A stretch of 64,000 bases of DNA from Gonatopus flavifemur (Eukaryota; Arthropoda; Insecta; Hymenoptera; Dryinidae). The position numbers and the translations under genes are program-made. Numbering within the stretch: the first letter of the stretch is position 1; each line of letters starts with the position of its first letter. Location: NCBI GenBank assembly GCA_018340375.1, contig JAFFJZ010000080.1, forward strand, positions 310,001 to 374,000, read 5' to 3'. Below the pieces are notes generated by a model. That model was not told the origin of the DNA, made no database searches, and saw only the letters and a list, made by a program, of their open reading frames with translations. Shown here piece by piece: positions 11,117 through 22,494 of this stretch.

Positions 11117-11613
11117 CTTCAACTCAACTCCACAAGAATTCTGCAATTCTCACAGAACTCTTGAGTTCTACAGAACTTTTCAGTCCTGGTTCAAATTTTC
11201 ATTTCGAAAATTCGAGTTGTCACTTGAAGATATGAACTTTCATTCCACTTCATATACAAGTAAATATATTCAAGATATTTTTATAAATTTTTTCCTTCGA
11301 ATAACGGAGTTGAATTTCCCAATTTGATTTTCTTTTTAGTGGAGAGGATATTAAATTTGGGGCAAAAACTATTTTCCACCAGAGAACGTATTCGAGGAAG
11401 AAATGAGAGATTTCAGAATGGAAAATAAACTGCAAATCGCGGAATTTTGAACAATTCAAAATGAATCAGGAGAAAAAGTTGGAGAAAGGAAAAGCCTCCA
11501 TAATAACAATAGAGAAATTTAAACGTAATAAGCAAGAAAATGAGTAAAGTAGCCAATTAAAACCAATAAATATTCAAAATAGTACAAAATTAGAATGGAA
11601 TTCAAATTCAATA
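11117..11613. other. No gene recognised
   Basis: About 500 bp of AT-rich sequence downstream of the candidate promoter. Open frames here are short and lack codon bias or homology that I can recognise. Confidence 0.4.
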
Positions 11614-12348
11614 ATTGAGCCCACGGAACGCATGACCGACGATGCGTTCGAAAAGCGGTAAAAGTATTGTCCAAGCCGCCACGTGAAGGTTCGAAAAAAA
11701 AATCTGAATTTTGAAAATTTAAAAATACTGGGTGATAGGGCTTGGAAAATCAATCTGAGTCTCCGTTTACAATTTTTTTCTATGGTCGATAGTTTTCGAG
11801 AAAAAAAAATAAAAAGCACCTATTTTCTTAAATCGAAAATCAATGTTTTTCAACATCAAACTCGTCGTAACTCGGCCATTTTTCCATGTATCGTAATAAG
11901 CCTTGCGTAATCCGATTCGTAAGACTTTCCCAATGACGTACATGTTGGAAAAACTCGTGAAAGTTGATAAAAAATTATAAATTTTTCAATCCGAAGTGAA
12001 AACCATGTTTTTCATGCTTTGCATTGAAAAAGTGTCGGGGGAAGTATGAGCTACGGAAAACTTCCAACCACAAAGTTGTTCGTTATTGTATGGAGGAACT
12101 TTGTGGAAATTTTTGGATCGATTGAACTATTAGTTTGGAAAATACAGCGATTTTAATATGAACGCGCAACGAGAATTTTTCATCATTTCGCGTCGTGTTA
12201 CCGGCTGAATATTGGAGTTCATAGGAAAGATTGTATTCATCTGATTTTTCAATGCGTGTTTATGTTTTTTGAGTTAGGGAATCCAAATATTGAACTATTT
12301 TGGCAAGATTCGTTATTTGTTTTCTTTACAAATAAATGCATTGTTTAT
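11614..12348. repeat. Palindrome left arm, outer part
   Basis: Inverted copy of about 17513-18251. Landmark blocks such as cgatgcgttcgaaaagcgg and cgaacaacttt-type segments occur in reverse order in the right arm. ORFs predicted here and at 18046 on the opposite strand are the same repeat read twice. Confidence 0.85.
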
Positions 12349-12754
12349 TGCTTTGAGAACCGCAGTATAGTTGTGACAACGTGAAATGTTTCGCTCTCTA
12401 CAAAATTTCGTAATTTAATGATTTATCGTGCACACTTAATTCTTATTCTTTGTTATATTGTTGATTGTTCCATGAGTAGGCTTATTGTGCAAATTTCTCC
12501 GAACAACTGGGTTTTTGCACGCGATTTTTGGTGAATCTATTCCTAATACATTGGTTTAATCACTCGTCGTTACATATTGTTTCCACGAGGTCTATCCTAT
12601 TTGTTGATACTTATACACATCTCGTGTACTCACGTATGATAAGACACTCTCCGTGTGTGCGTGTGTGTTTACCTCGGTACAGTGGATCTCATACTTGCCG
12701 TCTATTGGAATTCAAAAATTTTTGTATTATCATATAAATCATATAAACTTCAAA

Positions 12755-13573
12755 ATGCCGAAAAAAGTGTGTAAAGGATGTTCCAGAGTTGAGGATAAAC
12801 CGGTATCTTGTGCTTCATGCAGTGTTATATCACATCCTGGTTCGTCGTGTTTAGCGGGAAGTCACCATCCATGGCATAATGGAGTACTGATTGACTGCAA
12901 GGGGCCTCTTCCGTCTTCTGATACTTCTGTTGATCTTGCGGAAAAATTTGATGGCGTGTTGGATCAGTCAGGTTTTTTATCGGAAATTCAGACCATCGTT
13001 GATTCTGCTTGTTCGAAACTCAGCAACCAGCTCAACGCGTTTGGGATCAAATTAAATTCTTTATCCAACACTGTGGCGGAATTATCCACGAGATTATCCA
13101 CCTTGGAATCGTCTGCCCCTTTTTCTTCACAAGGTTTCTACAATGAGGAAGATTTGATAGATGAGCTGAATGAACGACATCGGAGAGCATGTAACATTCT
13201 ACTCTTCAACGTTGAAGAATCTTCGAGGGATGGGTCTCCTGATCATGTTATAGTTACTGATCTTCTTCAAAAAATCAGACCTGATACTTACGACAATGTG
13301 CAGATTCGTCGTATCGGTAAAAAGAAGGATGCTTCTAAAACTCGTCCGATCTGTGTCACATTTGCATCACGGAACATACCCATTGAGATTCTTCGTAACA
13401 AATCGTTGTACAATGGTTCAATTAGAATATCGCAAGATCGTACCTTGAAGCAACGGAATCATCTGTCGAACTTACGTGAAGAGTTGAAAAATCTAAATGA
13501 CCCTTCAAGGACTATTCGCTATTTCAATGGGATACCTAGGATAGTTCCTGCTCACCAAACAAAAAACGCTTAA
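12755..13573 (+). CDS. LINE ORF1, zinc-finger and RNA-binding-like protein
   Basis: A 272-aa protein starting at ATG 12755 (MPKKVCKGCSRVEDKPVSC). The frame is open upstream, but this Met directly precedes the conserved cysteines. Residues 5-35 hold a C-x2-C ... C-x2-C ... H ... C pattern, resembling a small zinc finger of the PHD type found in ORF1 of several LINEs. Residues about 70-125 are hydrophilic with heptad-like leucines (LSNTVAELSTRLSTLE), suggesting a coiled coil. Residues about 140-260 (RRACNILLFNVEESS ... RPICVTFAS) resemble the RNA-binding domain of L1-type ORF1 proteins. The role would be RNA binding and particle assembly. The stop at 13571-13573 lies 3 nt after a slippery heptamer. 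Confidence 0.8.
   Translation: MPKKVCKGCSRVEDKPVSCASCSVISHPGSSCLAGSHHPWHNGVLIDCKGPLPSSDTSVDLAEKFDGVLDQSGFLSEIQTIVDSACSKLSNQLNAFGIKLNSLSNTVAELSTRLSTLESSAPFSSQGFYNEEDLIDELNERHRRACNILLFNVEESSRDGSPDHVIVTDLLQKIRPDTYDNVQIRRIGKKKDASKTRPICVTFASRNIPIEILRNKSLYNGSIRISQDRTLKQRNHLSNLREELKNLNDPSRTIRYFNGIPRIVPAHQTKNA
13561..13573 (+). promoter_or_regulatory. Candidate -1 ribosomal frameshift site joining ORF1 to ORF2
   Basis: In the ORF1 frame the codons read ACA AAA AAC GCT TAA, so A_AAA_AAC (13561-13567) is a canonical X_XXY_YYZ slippery heptamer. A shift of -1 at this point enters the ORF2 frame, which is open from 13540 on. ORF2 has no ATG before its conserved endonuclease start. I did not find a strong stem-loop downstream by eye. 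Termination-reinitiation is the alternative. Confidence 0.6.
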
Positions 13574-13581
13574 TCGACCCT

Positions 13582-16431
13582 TTGGTATATTATCAGAATG
13601 TTCGTGGCTTGAGAACTAAACTTGATCAACTTCATTGCTCTGTTGCTATATCAGATCCATGTCATGATATTATTATCTTATCTGAAACCTGGCTGCACGA
13701 GGATATTCTATCTTCTGAAATTGGTTTACATGGCTATGCAGTTTATCGTATGGATAGAAACGGACTCACCAGTCAATTTTCACGGGGAGGTGGTGTCTTA
13801 ATCGCCGTTGAAGATACCCATCGGAGCTGTGTCGTCTCATCTTCTTATTCCAAAGTTGAACATCTTTACGTCAAAGTTTATTTTGGTTCTTTGTCGTTGT
13901 TGTGTGGGGCTGTCTACATTCCACCTCCTTCGGATTCTTCAATATACTTGGACCATTGTAAAAGCGTTGGCGAAATCCTTCTCAAGGAGAACTTTAACTC
14001 CTTATACTTATACGGGGATTACAATTTACCTCATATTTCCTGGAGCAATATTGATTCCAAATTATCTTTCTCAGTGTTACCTGGTTCGACTCTCAATGAA
14101 ATGACTTCTGCGCAATATGTTCTCGAATATTTCAATGAATTGAATTTGTTTCAACTTAATACTTTCAGAAATTCTCATGGTAACATACTTGATCTTATTT
14201 TTTCTGATAACGATCGTATTGATGTCAATATTGCTCTGAATCCTTTTCTCGCGTGTGACAACTTTCATCCTTCTCTTGTATCTAAGCTCAACCTACGTGG
14301 AAGTGTTTTACTGGTCCCCAATAAAATTATCAAATATAATTTTAATAAGGCGAATTACAGTGCAATTTGTGAATATTCAGGTTCTATCAACTGGGAAGAT
14401 GAATTGCGTAATCTTAATGTTATTGAAGCTGTTGATTTTTTGTATCTTCATTTATATAATGCAGTTGATTCATTCGTACCCACGTATGTATCAAGGAATA
14501 GTTCTTATCCAAAATGGTTTTCTTCGGAATTAATTAAACTTATTCGTCAAAAGAAAATTGCTCACAATAGGTACAAAGAGTCGAATTGCTTTGAAGATTA
14601 CCTAATCTTCAGTCACTTACGAGCTCAATGTAAAGTTTCGACTCGCCAATGTTACTTGTCTCATCTTCATTACGTTCAAGGGTCCATTCCTACAAATGTC
14701 AAAAGCTTTTGGAACTTTGTTAATAGTAAGCGGAATCAGAACGGTATACCCCTGGTGATGCATTTAGACGGTACTATTGGCAATACTGGTATTGCTATTT
14801 CGAACTTATTTGCATCTTATTGCAGATCAGTCTATCAAAATTATCCCGTTGTTCCTTGTAATTTACCAGAATCTACTTTCAATGTCAATCTTTCCGATTT
14901 ATCCATCAATATCGGTGAAGTGTTCAATAAAATCTCATCCTTGAAAATTTCTTCCGGTCCTGGTGATGATGGTATTCCTCCTAATTTTCTAAAATTTTGC
15001 AAGTTCGTCATTTCTCGGCCTTTGTGGTTGATCTTCAACAGCTCTTTATCCTCTGGAATATTCCCTTCTCAATGGAAATCCAGCTTAATTACTCCTATCT
15101 TCAAATCTGGGGACCGTTCTGACGTGAGAAACTATAGACCGATTAGTATCATGAATGTTATGCCGAAAATTTTTGAAGATATAGTTACTGATAAAATAAC
15201 ACCACTGTTTTCTGATATTATTTCTGATTTCCAGCATGGCTTCACTTCTGGGAAATCTACCGTAACTAACTTGTCTATTTTTTCTCATGTTGTCTCCTCT
15301 GCGCTTGATCAAAATGCCCAAGTGGATACTATATATACAGGCTTCTCAAAGGCTTTTGACAGAGTTGATCATAATATATTGTTAAATAAATTAAGTAATT
15401 TAGGTATTCGCAGCAATTTTTCGTCGTGGTTACAGAGTTATATTCTGAATCGTACGCAATCAGTTCGTGTCTCTCAATATTTCTCTGATTCATTTTTTGT
15501 ATCCTCAGGTGTACCGCAAGGCTCACATCTAGGTCCTTTATTATTTATTCATTTCATTAATGATACCTCTACGATTTTCAAGTGCTGCACACATCTTCTT
15601 TTTGCTGATGACCTGAAACGGTTTATGATTATAAGAACTTACAGAGATGCTCAAAATCTGCAATCTGATTTGGATCGGTTACAATCTTGGTGTGTGCTAT
15701 CTAATATGTCATTAAATCTCACTAAATGCCATGTGATGAGATTTCATAGAGGTAAAAATGCTATTTATTTTCCTTATAACTTGTCTCATTCTCTGTTATC
15801 ACCTATAAATACTGTTCGTGATCTTGGAGTTTCATTTGACTCTCGTTTTAACTTCTCAGATCATTACAATCACATAGTTGGTACTTCCATGAAATCTCTC
15901 GGATTCATCAAGCGCGTTTGTAAAGATTTTCGCGATCCTGTTGCACTTCGAACACTGTATTGTACTTTAGTTAGACCTCATCTTGAGTATGCGTCTCAAA
16001 TTTGGAGTCCTCATTTAATTCGGGATTGTACAGACTTGGAAAGAGTTCAGCATAAGTTTCTGCGTTTTGCTGCCTATCAGATAGGCCGTCCGTTGAGCGT
16101 CACTTGTCATGATTACTCATTGATTATGGCTCTACTTAACTTGCCTCCCTTGGAATCACGTCGTTTGTTCAATGATTTTTCATTTTTGTATAAAATTGTT
16201 AATGGGAAAATTCGCTGCCCTCAACTGCTTGGACTTGTACGTTTTAATGTCCCTTCTCGTTTATTGAGGCGCCCTGAATTGTTCAATCCAATTTCTTATA
16301 AATCGAGATACGGTTATTCTGATCCGGTAAATCGGATATCTATCCTAGCAAATTCTTACAGTGATGTGCTTGAATTATTTTCATCTCATTCTGATCTTAG
16401 GGATTCTCTTCCTCTTATTTGTCAAATTTAA
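13582..16431 (+). CDS. LINE ORF2, AP endonuclease plus reverse transcriptase
   Basis: A 949-aa open frame from 13582. This start is only the beginning of clear homology (VYYQNVRGLRTKLDQLH); there is no ATG upstream, and the frame overlaps ORF1 from 13540. Residues 1-220 are an AP-type endonuclease with SETWLHED, LYGDYNLP and ILDLIFSDND. Residues about 470-720 are reverse transcriptase: SGPGDDGIPPNFLK, GFSKAFDRVDH, GVPQGSHLGPLLF and LLFADDLKRF (D676, D677). The motif A Asp, normally in the position before FSKAFD, is Gly587 here (codon GGC at 15340-15342), so catalysis is probably lost. The C-terminal part resembles CR1/Jockey proteins. The frame is otherwise unbroken to TAA at 16431. Confidence 0.88.
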   Translation: MVYYQNVRGLRTKLDQLHCSVAISDPCHDIIILSETWLHEDILSSEIGLHGYAVYRMDRNGLTSQFSRGGGVLIAVEDTHRSCVVSSSYSKVEHLYVKVYFGSLSLLCGAVYIPPPSDSSIYLDHCKSVGEILLKENFNSLYLYGDYNLPHISWSNIDSKLSFSVLPGSTLNEMTSAQYVLEYFNELNLFQLNTFRNSHGNILDLIFSDNDRIDVNIALNPFLACDNFHPSLVSKLNLRGSVLLVPNKIIKYNFNKANYSAICEYSGSINWEDELRNLNVIEAVDFLYLHLYNAVDSFVPTYVSRNSSYPKWFSSELIKLIRQKKIAHNRYKESNCFEDYLIFSHLRAQCKVSTRQCYLSHLHYVQGSIPTNVKSFWNFVNSKRNQNGIPLVMHLDGTIGNTGIAISNLFASYCRSVYQNYPVVPCNLPESTFNVNLSDLSINIGEVFNKISSLKISSGPGDDGIPPNFLKFCKFVISRPLWLIFNSSLSSGIFPSQWKSSLITPIFKSGDRSDVRNYRPISIMNVMPKIFEDIVTDKITPLFSDIISDFQHGFTSGKSTVTNLSIFSHVVSSALDQNAQVDTIYTGFSKAFDRVDHNILLNKLSNLGIRSNFSSWLQSYILNRTQSVRVSQYFSDSFFVSSGVPQGSHLGPLLFIHFINDTSTIFKCCTHLLFADDLKRFMIIRTYRDAQNLQSDLDRLQSWCVLSNMSLNLTKCHVMRFHRGKNAIYFPYNLSHSLLSPINTVRDLGVSFDSRFNFSDHYNHIVGTSMKSLGFIKRVCKDFRDPVALRTLYCTLVRPHLEYASQIWSPHLIRDCTDLERVQHKFLRFAAYQIGRPLSVTCHDYSLIMALLNLPPLESRRLFNDFSFLYKIVNGKIRCPQLLGLVRFNVPSRLLRRPELFNPISYKSRYGYSDPVNRISILANSYSDVLELFSSHSDLRDSLPLICQI

Positions 16432-16624
16432 TATCTATTTGTCCTTTTCACCTATAATTATACACGTTAACTGTTGTTGTAATATAAGATGCATGTAGTC
16501 GAGCTTAACATGATGCTTAATGCTTTGATGCATGATATATATAATGTGGTTCAAATAATGTATATTCTATGTACCAAAGGGTCTTTTATACCCGTATAAA
16601 CAAAATAAATAAAATAAAATAAAT

Positions 16625-16975
16625 AATGTTTTTATGGATAAACCATTCACTTTGAAGAAAAATTGTCCTTCGAACAAGAGAGGTTCCTTTATTCTATGAA
16701 ACAAAAAACTTTGTACAGATTATTTTTTACAGAATAAGAAAAGTTTTGTTGAAATAATTTTTCCATAAAACCAATATTTTGAATATGAAATCGTTTCAAA
16801 TGAATAAAATTTACGATTACTCAGCCAAAACCGCTCGAAACTCCTTGAAAATTTGCATACATATTCTGTATGCACTGAAAAAGTCATTGGGTTGCTTATA
16901 ACGATTGGAATATTGAGTATATTATTCAATCATGTTCAATAATAAATTTATACTAACCAAAATCGTGCTGTGCCA
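16625..16975. repeat. Palindrome left arm, inner part
   Basis: Continuation of the left arm after the LINE, inverted copy of 17166-17512. Blocks such as atgtttttatggataaacc and ggaatattgagtatatta are mirrored in the right arm. Only a few substitutions separate the two. Confidence 0.85.
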
Positions 16976-17165
16976 ATTTCGTTGCGTATCCTTTGCGTGT
17001 GATACTGTTCCCAGACACGGAGCTAACGCTTTGTTCAATATCTTCTACATTTTTAACAGAATGATTTCAAGTTTCGTACAAAACCTCTTCAAAGACGAAG
17101 GAACAAATTCGCCGCTTGAAATTCTGTGAACTTGGAAGTTTCCTCGATACTTTTTCTCCATGAAA

Positions 17166-18251
17166 TGGCACAGCACGATTTTGATAAGTATAAATTTATT
17201 ATCAAACATGATTGGATAATATACTCAATATTCCCATCGTTGTAACCAACCCAATAACTTTTTCAGTGCATACAGAATATGTATGCAAATTTTCAAGGAG
17301 TTTCGAGCGGTTTTGGCTGAGTAATCGTAAATTTTATTCATTTGAAACGATTTCATATTCAAAATATTGGTTTTATGGAAAAATGATTTCAACAAAACTT
17401 TTCTTATTCTGTAAAAAATAATCTGTACAAAGTTTTTTGTTTCATAGAATAAAGGAACCTCTCTTGTTCGAAGGACAATTTTTCTTCAAAGTGAATGGTT
17501 TATCCATAAAAACATTATAAACAATGCATTTATTTGTAAAGGAAACAAATAACGAATCTTGCCAAAATAGTTCAATATTTGGATTCCCTAACTCAAAAAA
17601 CATAAACACGCATTGAAAAATCAAATGAATACAATCTTTCCTATGGACTCCAATATTCAGCCGGTAACACGACGCGAAATGATGAAAAATTCTCGTTGCG
17701 CGTTCATATTAAAATCGCTGTATTTTCCAAACTAATAGTTCAATCGACCTAAAAATTTCCACAAAGTTCCTCTATACAATAACGAACAACTTTGTGGTTG
17801 GAAGTTTTCCGTAGCTCATACTTCCCCCGACACTTTTTCAATGCAAAGCATGAAAAACATGGTTTTCACTTCGGATTGAAAAATTTATAATTTTTTATCA
17901 ACTTTCACGAATTTTTCCAACATGTACGTCATTGGGAAAGTCTTACGAATCGGATTACGCAAGATTTATTACGATACATGGAAAAATGGCCGAGTTACGA
18001 CGAGTTTAATGTTGAAAAACATTGATTTTCGATTTAAGAAAATAGGTGCTTTTTATTTTTTTTTCTCGAAAACTATCGACCATAGAAAAAAATTGTAAAC
18101 GGAGACTCAGATTGATTTTCCAAGCCCTATCACCCAGTATTTTTAAATTTTCAAAATTCAGATTTTTTTTTCGAACCTTCACGTGGCGGCTTGGACAATA
18201 CTTTTACCGCTTTTCGAACGCATCGTCGGTTATGCTTTCCGTGGGCTCAAT
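17166..18251. repeat. Palindrome right arm, uninterrupted
   Basis: Reference arm showing the order before the LINE inserted. It is separated from the left arm by the loop 16976-17165. No coding potential is seen. Confidence 0.85.
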
Positions 18252-18617
18252 TGCACGCATTGCACTGTTAATTTTTGCGCTCTCTGGACTCAATGTAGAA
18301 GGTGGAAAGACATACTGGCATCACTGCCCAACGAAGTTTCTCATTCAACCATTGTATTCCTCTCCAGCATTTCCTAAAATATCAAATCTTTGAATTCCTA
18401 TCTTATCTAGAATAAAAGAGGAGGAATTCGATTATATTTGACCATATTCGATTATATTTTGTGCTGGCATTTCTTAACAACTCATTGGAAATTCACTGAA
18501 ATATAACCTTAGGACACATTTCGTATCTTGCGGTATCTTTTTGACAAATTGAGAGATATTTTAAGTAACACTTCAACGGTTTTTGGAACGTTTCAAACTC
18601 TTTTTACGTTCGAAATG

Positions 18618-18754
18618 GGGGAGTGCGAACCTTGTCAAACCGAACTTATTGTATACAGTATATGTCAAGTTTTGATAAATGTTTCATAGAAATGAATAGA
18701 AACTAGACAGGTTTCGTATTAAAAAAGTTCGATTTGACAAGGTTCGCACAGTCC
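18618..18754. mobile_element. Short foldback MITE, GTGCGAAC-type ends
   Basis: Inverted ends ggagtgcgaaccttgtcaaa and ttgacaaggttcgcacagtcc, about 30 bp long, enclose about 80 bp of AT-rich sequence. A diverged relative lies at 43706-43822. No clear target duplication. Confidence 0.6.
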
Positions 18755-20040
18755 TTGTTTGAAAAATATATAAAAGATATTTCAAAGATGTCTTCCAAGC
18801 AACTTCCAAAGCTATTTTTGAGGAAACTGTTCAGAAATCGTACATATCTCTCCCAATTTGTTGGTATCTGAAAAATGACGTCCCAGATTTCAAGGGTGTA
18901 TTCCTGGAGTGAATACAAGGTTTCCGCCAAGGAATAATTCTACTTAACATAGATATTATTTAATTTTAGAGGTATTAATGTTCCTGGGTTTTTTTGGAGA
19001 TTGAATTGTTTCTCATTGTTGAAAAATATCCAGAGATTTCAATCCATACAGCCAATTACATCACTCAAATATTCATTCCTGGAAATGCCAGATTATCAAT
19101 TCTTCATTCCAAGGAATTATTGGATTCTCTTGAAGGATATGATGCTGAGAATAATGAAATACTCAGCACTGATATAGCATTTGAAATACCCAACACCTTG
19201 GAGATGCATTTATTCTCAACTGAACAAAAATATAATTCTTCGAACCTGTATTTAGATTTTTGAAACACGATGAATTTAAAAATTTCGGAAAGTCTTGAGC
19301 ATAATGAAAACCATTTACGAATTGAGTGATACGTACCAATAATATTTATTGACTCGTATCTATTTTGTTGGTATACATTCAAGTTGGACAAATTGGCATC
19401 CAAAAATGAATTTAAAAAATAGTTTTGCCATAAATGGGACCTGTTGACGCGTTGAGCGTTTTCGTATATCATAGGTAAAATGCGAATGATTTTGTTAACG
19501 CACTACGATTGATGTTTTGTTGCTATTGGTTGTGATTAATAATTTGTTGTGATTGGTTCGTGTAAAGTCCAGTGGAATGTGAGAGACGCGGGCTGTGCCC
19601 CCCCCCCGCTATACTTTTTTTAGCATCATTTTTCTCACTTGGAACAAAGGCCTCGTCGCGAAAGAACGTACTTGTAAACGATTTTTGCTCCTTCGAAAAT
19701 AAATCTAATTTTATCTCAAACAGTGTCTTCATTTAATAACGAAGAGATCGATTGGAATATTCAATCGACCAGCAACGTTTTTTCTTTTTTAATTGTTCAT
19801 CAGGACCATGGAAACTCCTTACAAGTCACAGCCGCTCCTTTCAGCCAGTGATTGAATTCCGTCGGCAGTTTTTAAGCTCTGAAAAATTTATTTTCTACCC
19901 TTCTCGTTTGCATTACAAGAGTAAAATATGCATACATTTTCATCCATCCACTTTCTATTCAAAATCCAGTGAAACAATTATGAACCAATGAATCACACGT
20001 TACCCATCATTTTGAATGGTTCAATGCAAAGTTTTTTTAT
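18755..20040. other. No gene recognised; possible solo-LTR-like tail
   Basis: Intergenic or intronic sequence. Around 19557-19735 it has features reminiscent of an LTR end: a C-rich run (nine to ten C), then aataaatctaattttatctc and cagtgtcttcattt. Neither boundaries nor a target duplication could be fixed, so I do not call an element. Confidence 0.35.
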
Positions 20041-21330
20041 ATACTCCAGGGTGGGTAGGGAATTCTTTTTCCCGAATTCAAGGACAATTCCAGGATTTCC
20101 AGGACAAAAATATAAATTTTCCAGGACATTTATAATATTGAAATTTCATCAAGATTATTCAATAAACAATTGAAATTATATATTTATTGGTGTTCCGACA
20201 TCTGCTCTGAGTCTTTCAACAGATATTTATTGTATTTTTTAGGGGAAATACCACCAATATTTAACGGTTGATGACTACACTGCAGAAAATTTTCACAATT
20301 CCAGCATATTCACTGGAATGTCACTGCGAAAATTAGAATACTACAGTGCAAAATTAGTCAAATTTCAGCCGACGTACGAAAAAATGAATCTACTGAAATT
20401 ATCAATTACCAAGACCTTTTGGGATTCCATTTTTTTACTGTGTCGACGAATATATGGATAGCGATGCTGCGAGACGAGATGAAAATAGACTTTGTTCATA
20501 ACAGAGGAAAAATTATTTCGAGCTGACAAAATAAAATTTTTATTATTATCAAATAAAATTCTTAGCCAACTAAGTTAAACATTTGTTCAAAACAAACAAT
20601 AATAAACTTAATTATCTTTTTTAAAAAATAAACGACCTCAATCAGAGTTTGCACGTAATATACTTTCAAGTCTTTTGTGTGATTCCTGACACGTAGAGAA
20701 CTAAGAAGGAGAGCGCGCCAAAGAGGGGACACTATTTTCGATGAAACTTTGCAAGTTCATAAGGTTCAATATCGAAATAAAAACTGTCAATCTAATCTCC
20801 CAAATGCGTAGTGGTTCTTGAGATATAAGCATTTCAAACATCCGAAATTCTTCTACGATCCTACGCACCCGGGATCACGTCCCGAGATGTACAATGTTTT
20901 TTTTTTCCTGACAGCGTTGTTCGCTTCCCTAATAGAATGCGAATATAAATGAAAATCAACACAATTCATGCGAATTAAAAAGAACATAATTCATTTATTT
21001 ATTTATCACACTTTATGATAACTTTTTTTTTTTATTGATCGTATATTGGTTGAATGCAGTTTATTCACTTGTTCAAATCTATTCTCATCTCATGTATTCC
21101 AACTTCTTCATTGCTTTCCCCGCTAGTTGAATTTCCTGCTTCATCTTCGAATTCCATTCTCAGTCCCAAATAGATCAGTTTTGATATAAAACTATCAAGG
21201 GCCGCTACTCACCCAAATGGTCAAATTATTTTTTGATGTCATCTGATTCAGGAAAATTTTCCAAGTTGAATAGTATAAGAATCTCATTTTGGACAAAAAA
21301 TGGAGTTACCCACTTTTTTGCCTTGTCCCT

Positions 21331-21777
21331 GCTAAAAATTCCCAATAAAGAACGATTCAAAACAATAAGATTTTTCTATAGTTTTGAATGAGGTTTTTCA
21401 ATACGGAATTTACAATGTTATATCGTTCTTAAACGATAGAACTCTATCTTTCTATCTTTCTTTCTCTTTGTCTTTCCTTATAGTATTCTGTAGAATTCGA
21501 CGTAAAACGTATGTGATTTTATCGTAAAATTCTTATAGAAAAAGGACCACTTACTTTGGAACATGACTATTTTTTTCGAATACCTGGTACTTTTTCTATA
21601 CGAATTTCACTATAAAACCACATACATCCTGTTAAATTCCATACAATGCGATAAGGAACGATAGAGTTCTATCGTTTAAGAGCGATATAACAGTTGAAAT
21701 TCCGTATTCAAAAACCTCATTCAAAACTGTAGAGAAATCTTACCGCTTTGAATCGTTCTTTATTGCGAATGTTTAGC
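21331..21777. repeat. Foldback element nested in the hAT-like element
   Basis: Two arms of about 200 bp are inverted copies, sharing caataaagaacgattc, gttttgaatgaggttttt and cttaaacgatagaactcta. The outer bases gctaaa...tttagc also pair. The spacer is about 40 bp. No coding capacity. Confidence 0.75.
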
Positions 21778-22494
21778 AATGGTACGGCAGAACTAAAACA
21801 GGGATTTGTTTTTCCTATTATGACTTCTGCTGCCAACACGGACGCACCTTTTTTCGAGGGATCATCGGAAATGACGTTGCAATGGCGGAATTTCAAACAT
21901 TTTTCTACGAAAAATATTGAAATCCTTTGTCAAATGTGTATCTTCAAGAGGATACCAGCGCATAGGTGGCTCCATCTGTTGGAATTTTGGTTTGCACGAG
22001 AATACTCAGAACTGGACTTATAAAAAGGTCTGAAATTCTCAGGGATGAATCTGTGAAGGTTAATCTAGGGCTGTACAGAGCCAGAATTTCGAATTTCGAA
22101 GGGAAAATATTTCCATACCGACTGAGAAAATAAAATTTCACAAAAAAATTATTTTGTACTTCAATAATAGCAGAATTCTTCGCTGTAGTTCAATTTTAAC
22201 AGAAACTTCCTAAGTCTCGAAAAAAATTCTTAAAAAGTGTAATTTTTGGAGTGCTCAAAGTGGCGTGACTCCTTAAGTCTGCATATCCAATCCAAGACGG
22301 AGGAAAATTGTTCAATAAATTCTACCTGGATTCAAAAAATAATTGTAATTGCAGATTGATTTTATTGGAAAATTTCCCTCGGTCTTGGATATGCAGACTT
22401 GGAATATCAGATAGAAACTATCAGAAATTTGGTTAGTTTTCAACCGCATTGAATAGACAGAAACCATATAGATTCCAGCAAAATTCTTTCAATA

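Larger units (their letters stand above)
12349..16624 (+). mobile_element. Jockey/CR1-group LINE with two open ORFs
   Basis: A 4.28-kb non-LTR retrotransposon inserted in the left arm of the palindrome. It has a 5' untranslated part (12349-12754), ORF1, ORF2, and a 3' tail made of AAATAAATAAAAT-type repeats ending about 16624. Neither ORF contains a stop or frameshift, so the insertion is young compared with the RTE-like copies. The assignment to the Jockey/CR1 group rests on the order of endonuclease and reverse transcriptase and on the C-terminal segment with RDLGVSFDSRFNF and LVRPHLEYASQIW. Any target duplication is masked by the AT-rich junction. Confidence 0.9.
11614..18251. mobile_element. 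Long palindromic (foldback) element split by a LINE
   Basis: Two arms of about 1.09 kb are inverted copies of each other around a 190-bp loop (16976-17165). The left arm is 11614-12348 plus 16625-16975; the right arm is 17166-18251. The outer tip is attgagcccacgg on the left and its complement on the right. The left arm is cut at ttgtttat by the LINE 12349-16624, while the right arm is continuous across that point, which fixes the original structure at about 2.36 kb. No transposase frame occurs in either arm, so it is non-autonomous. I saw no convincing target duplication at the tips. Confidence 0.85.

Noticed and set aside
18046..18393. 115-aa ORF with repeated occurrence at 11574-11819
   Set aside because: It is the palindrome arm read on each side; it is Phe/Arg-rich low-complexity with no homology.
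19557..19735. Solo LTR
   Set aside because: It has an LTR-like 3' end and polyadenylation-like sequence, but neither the TG start nor a target duplication could be located.
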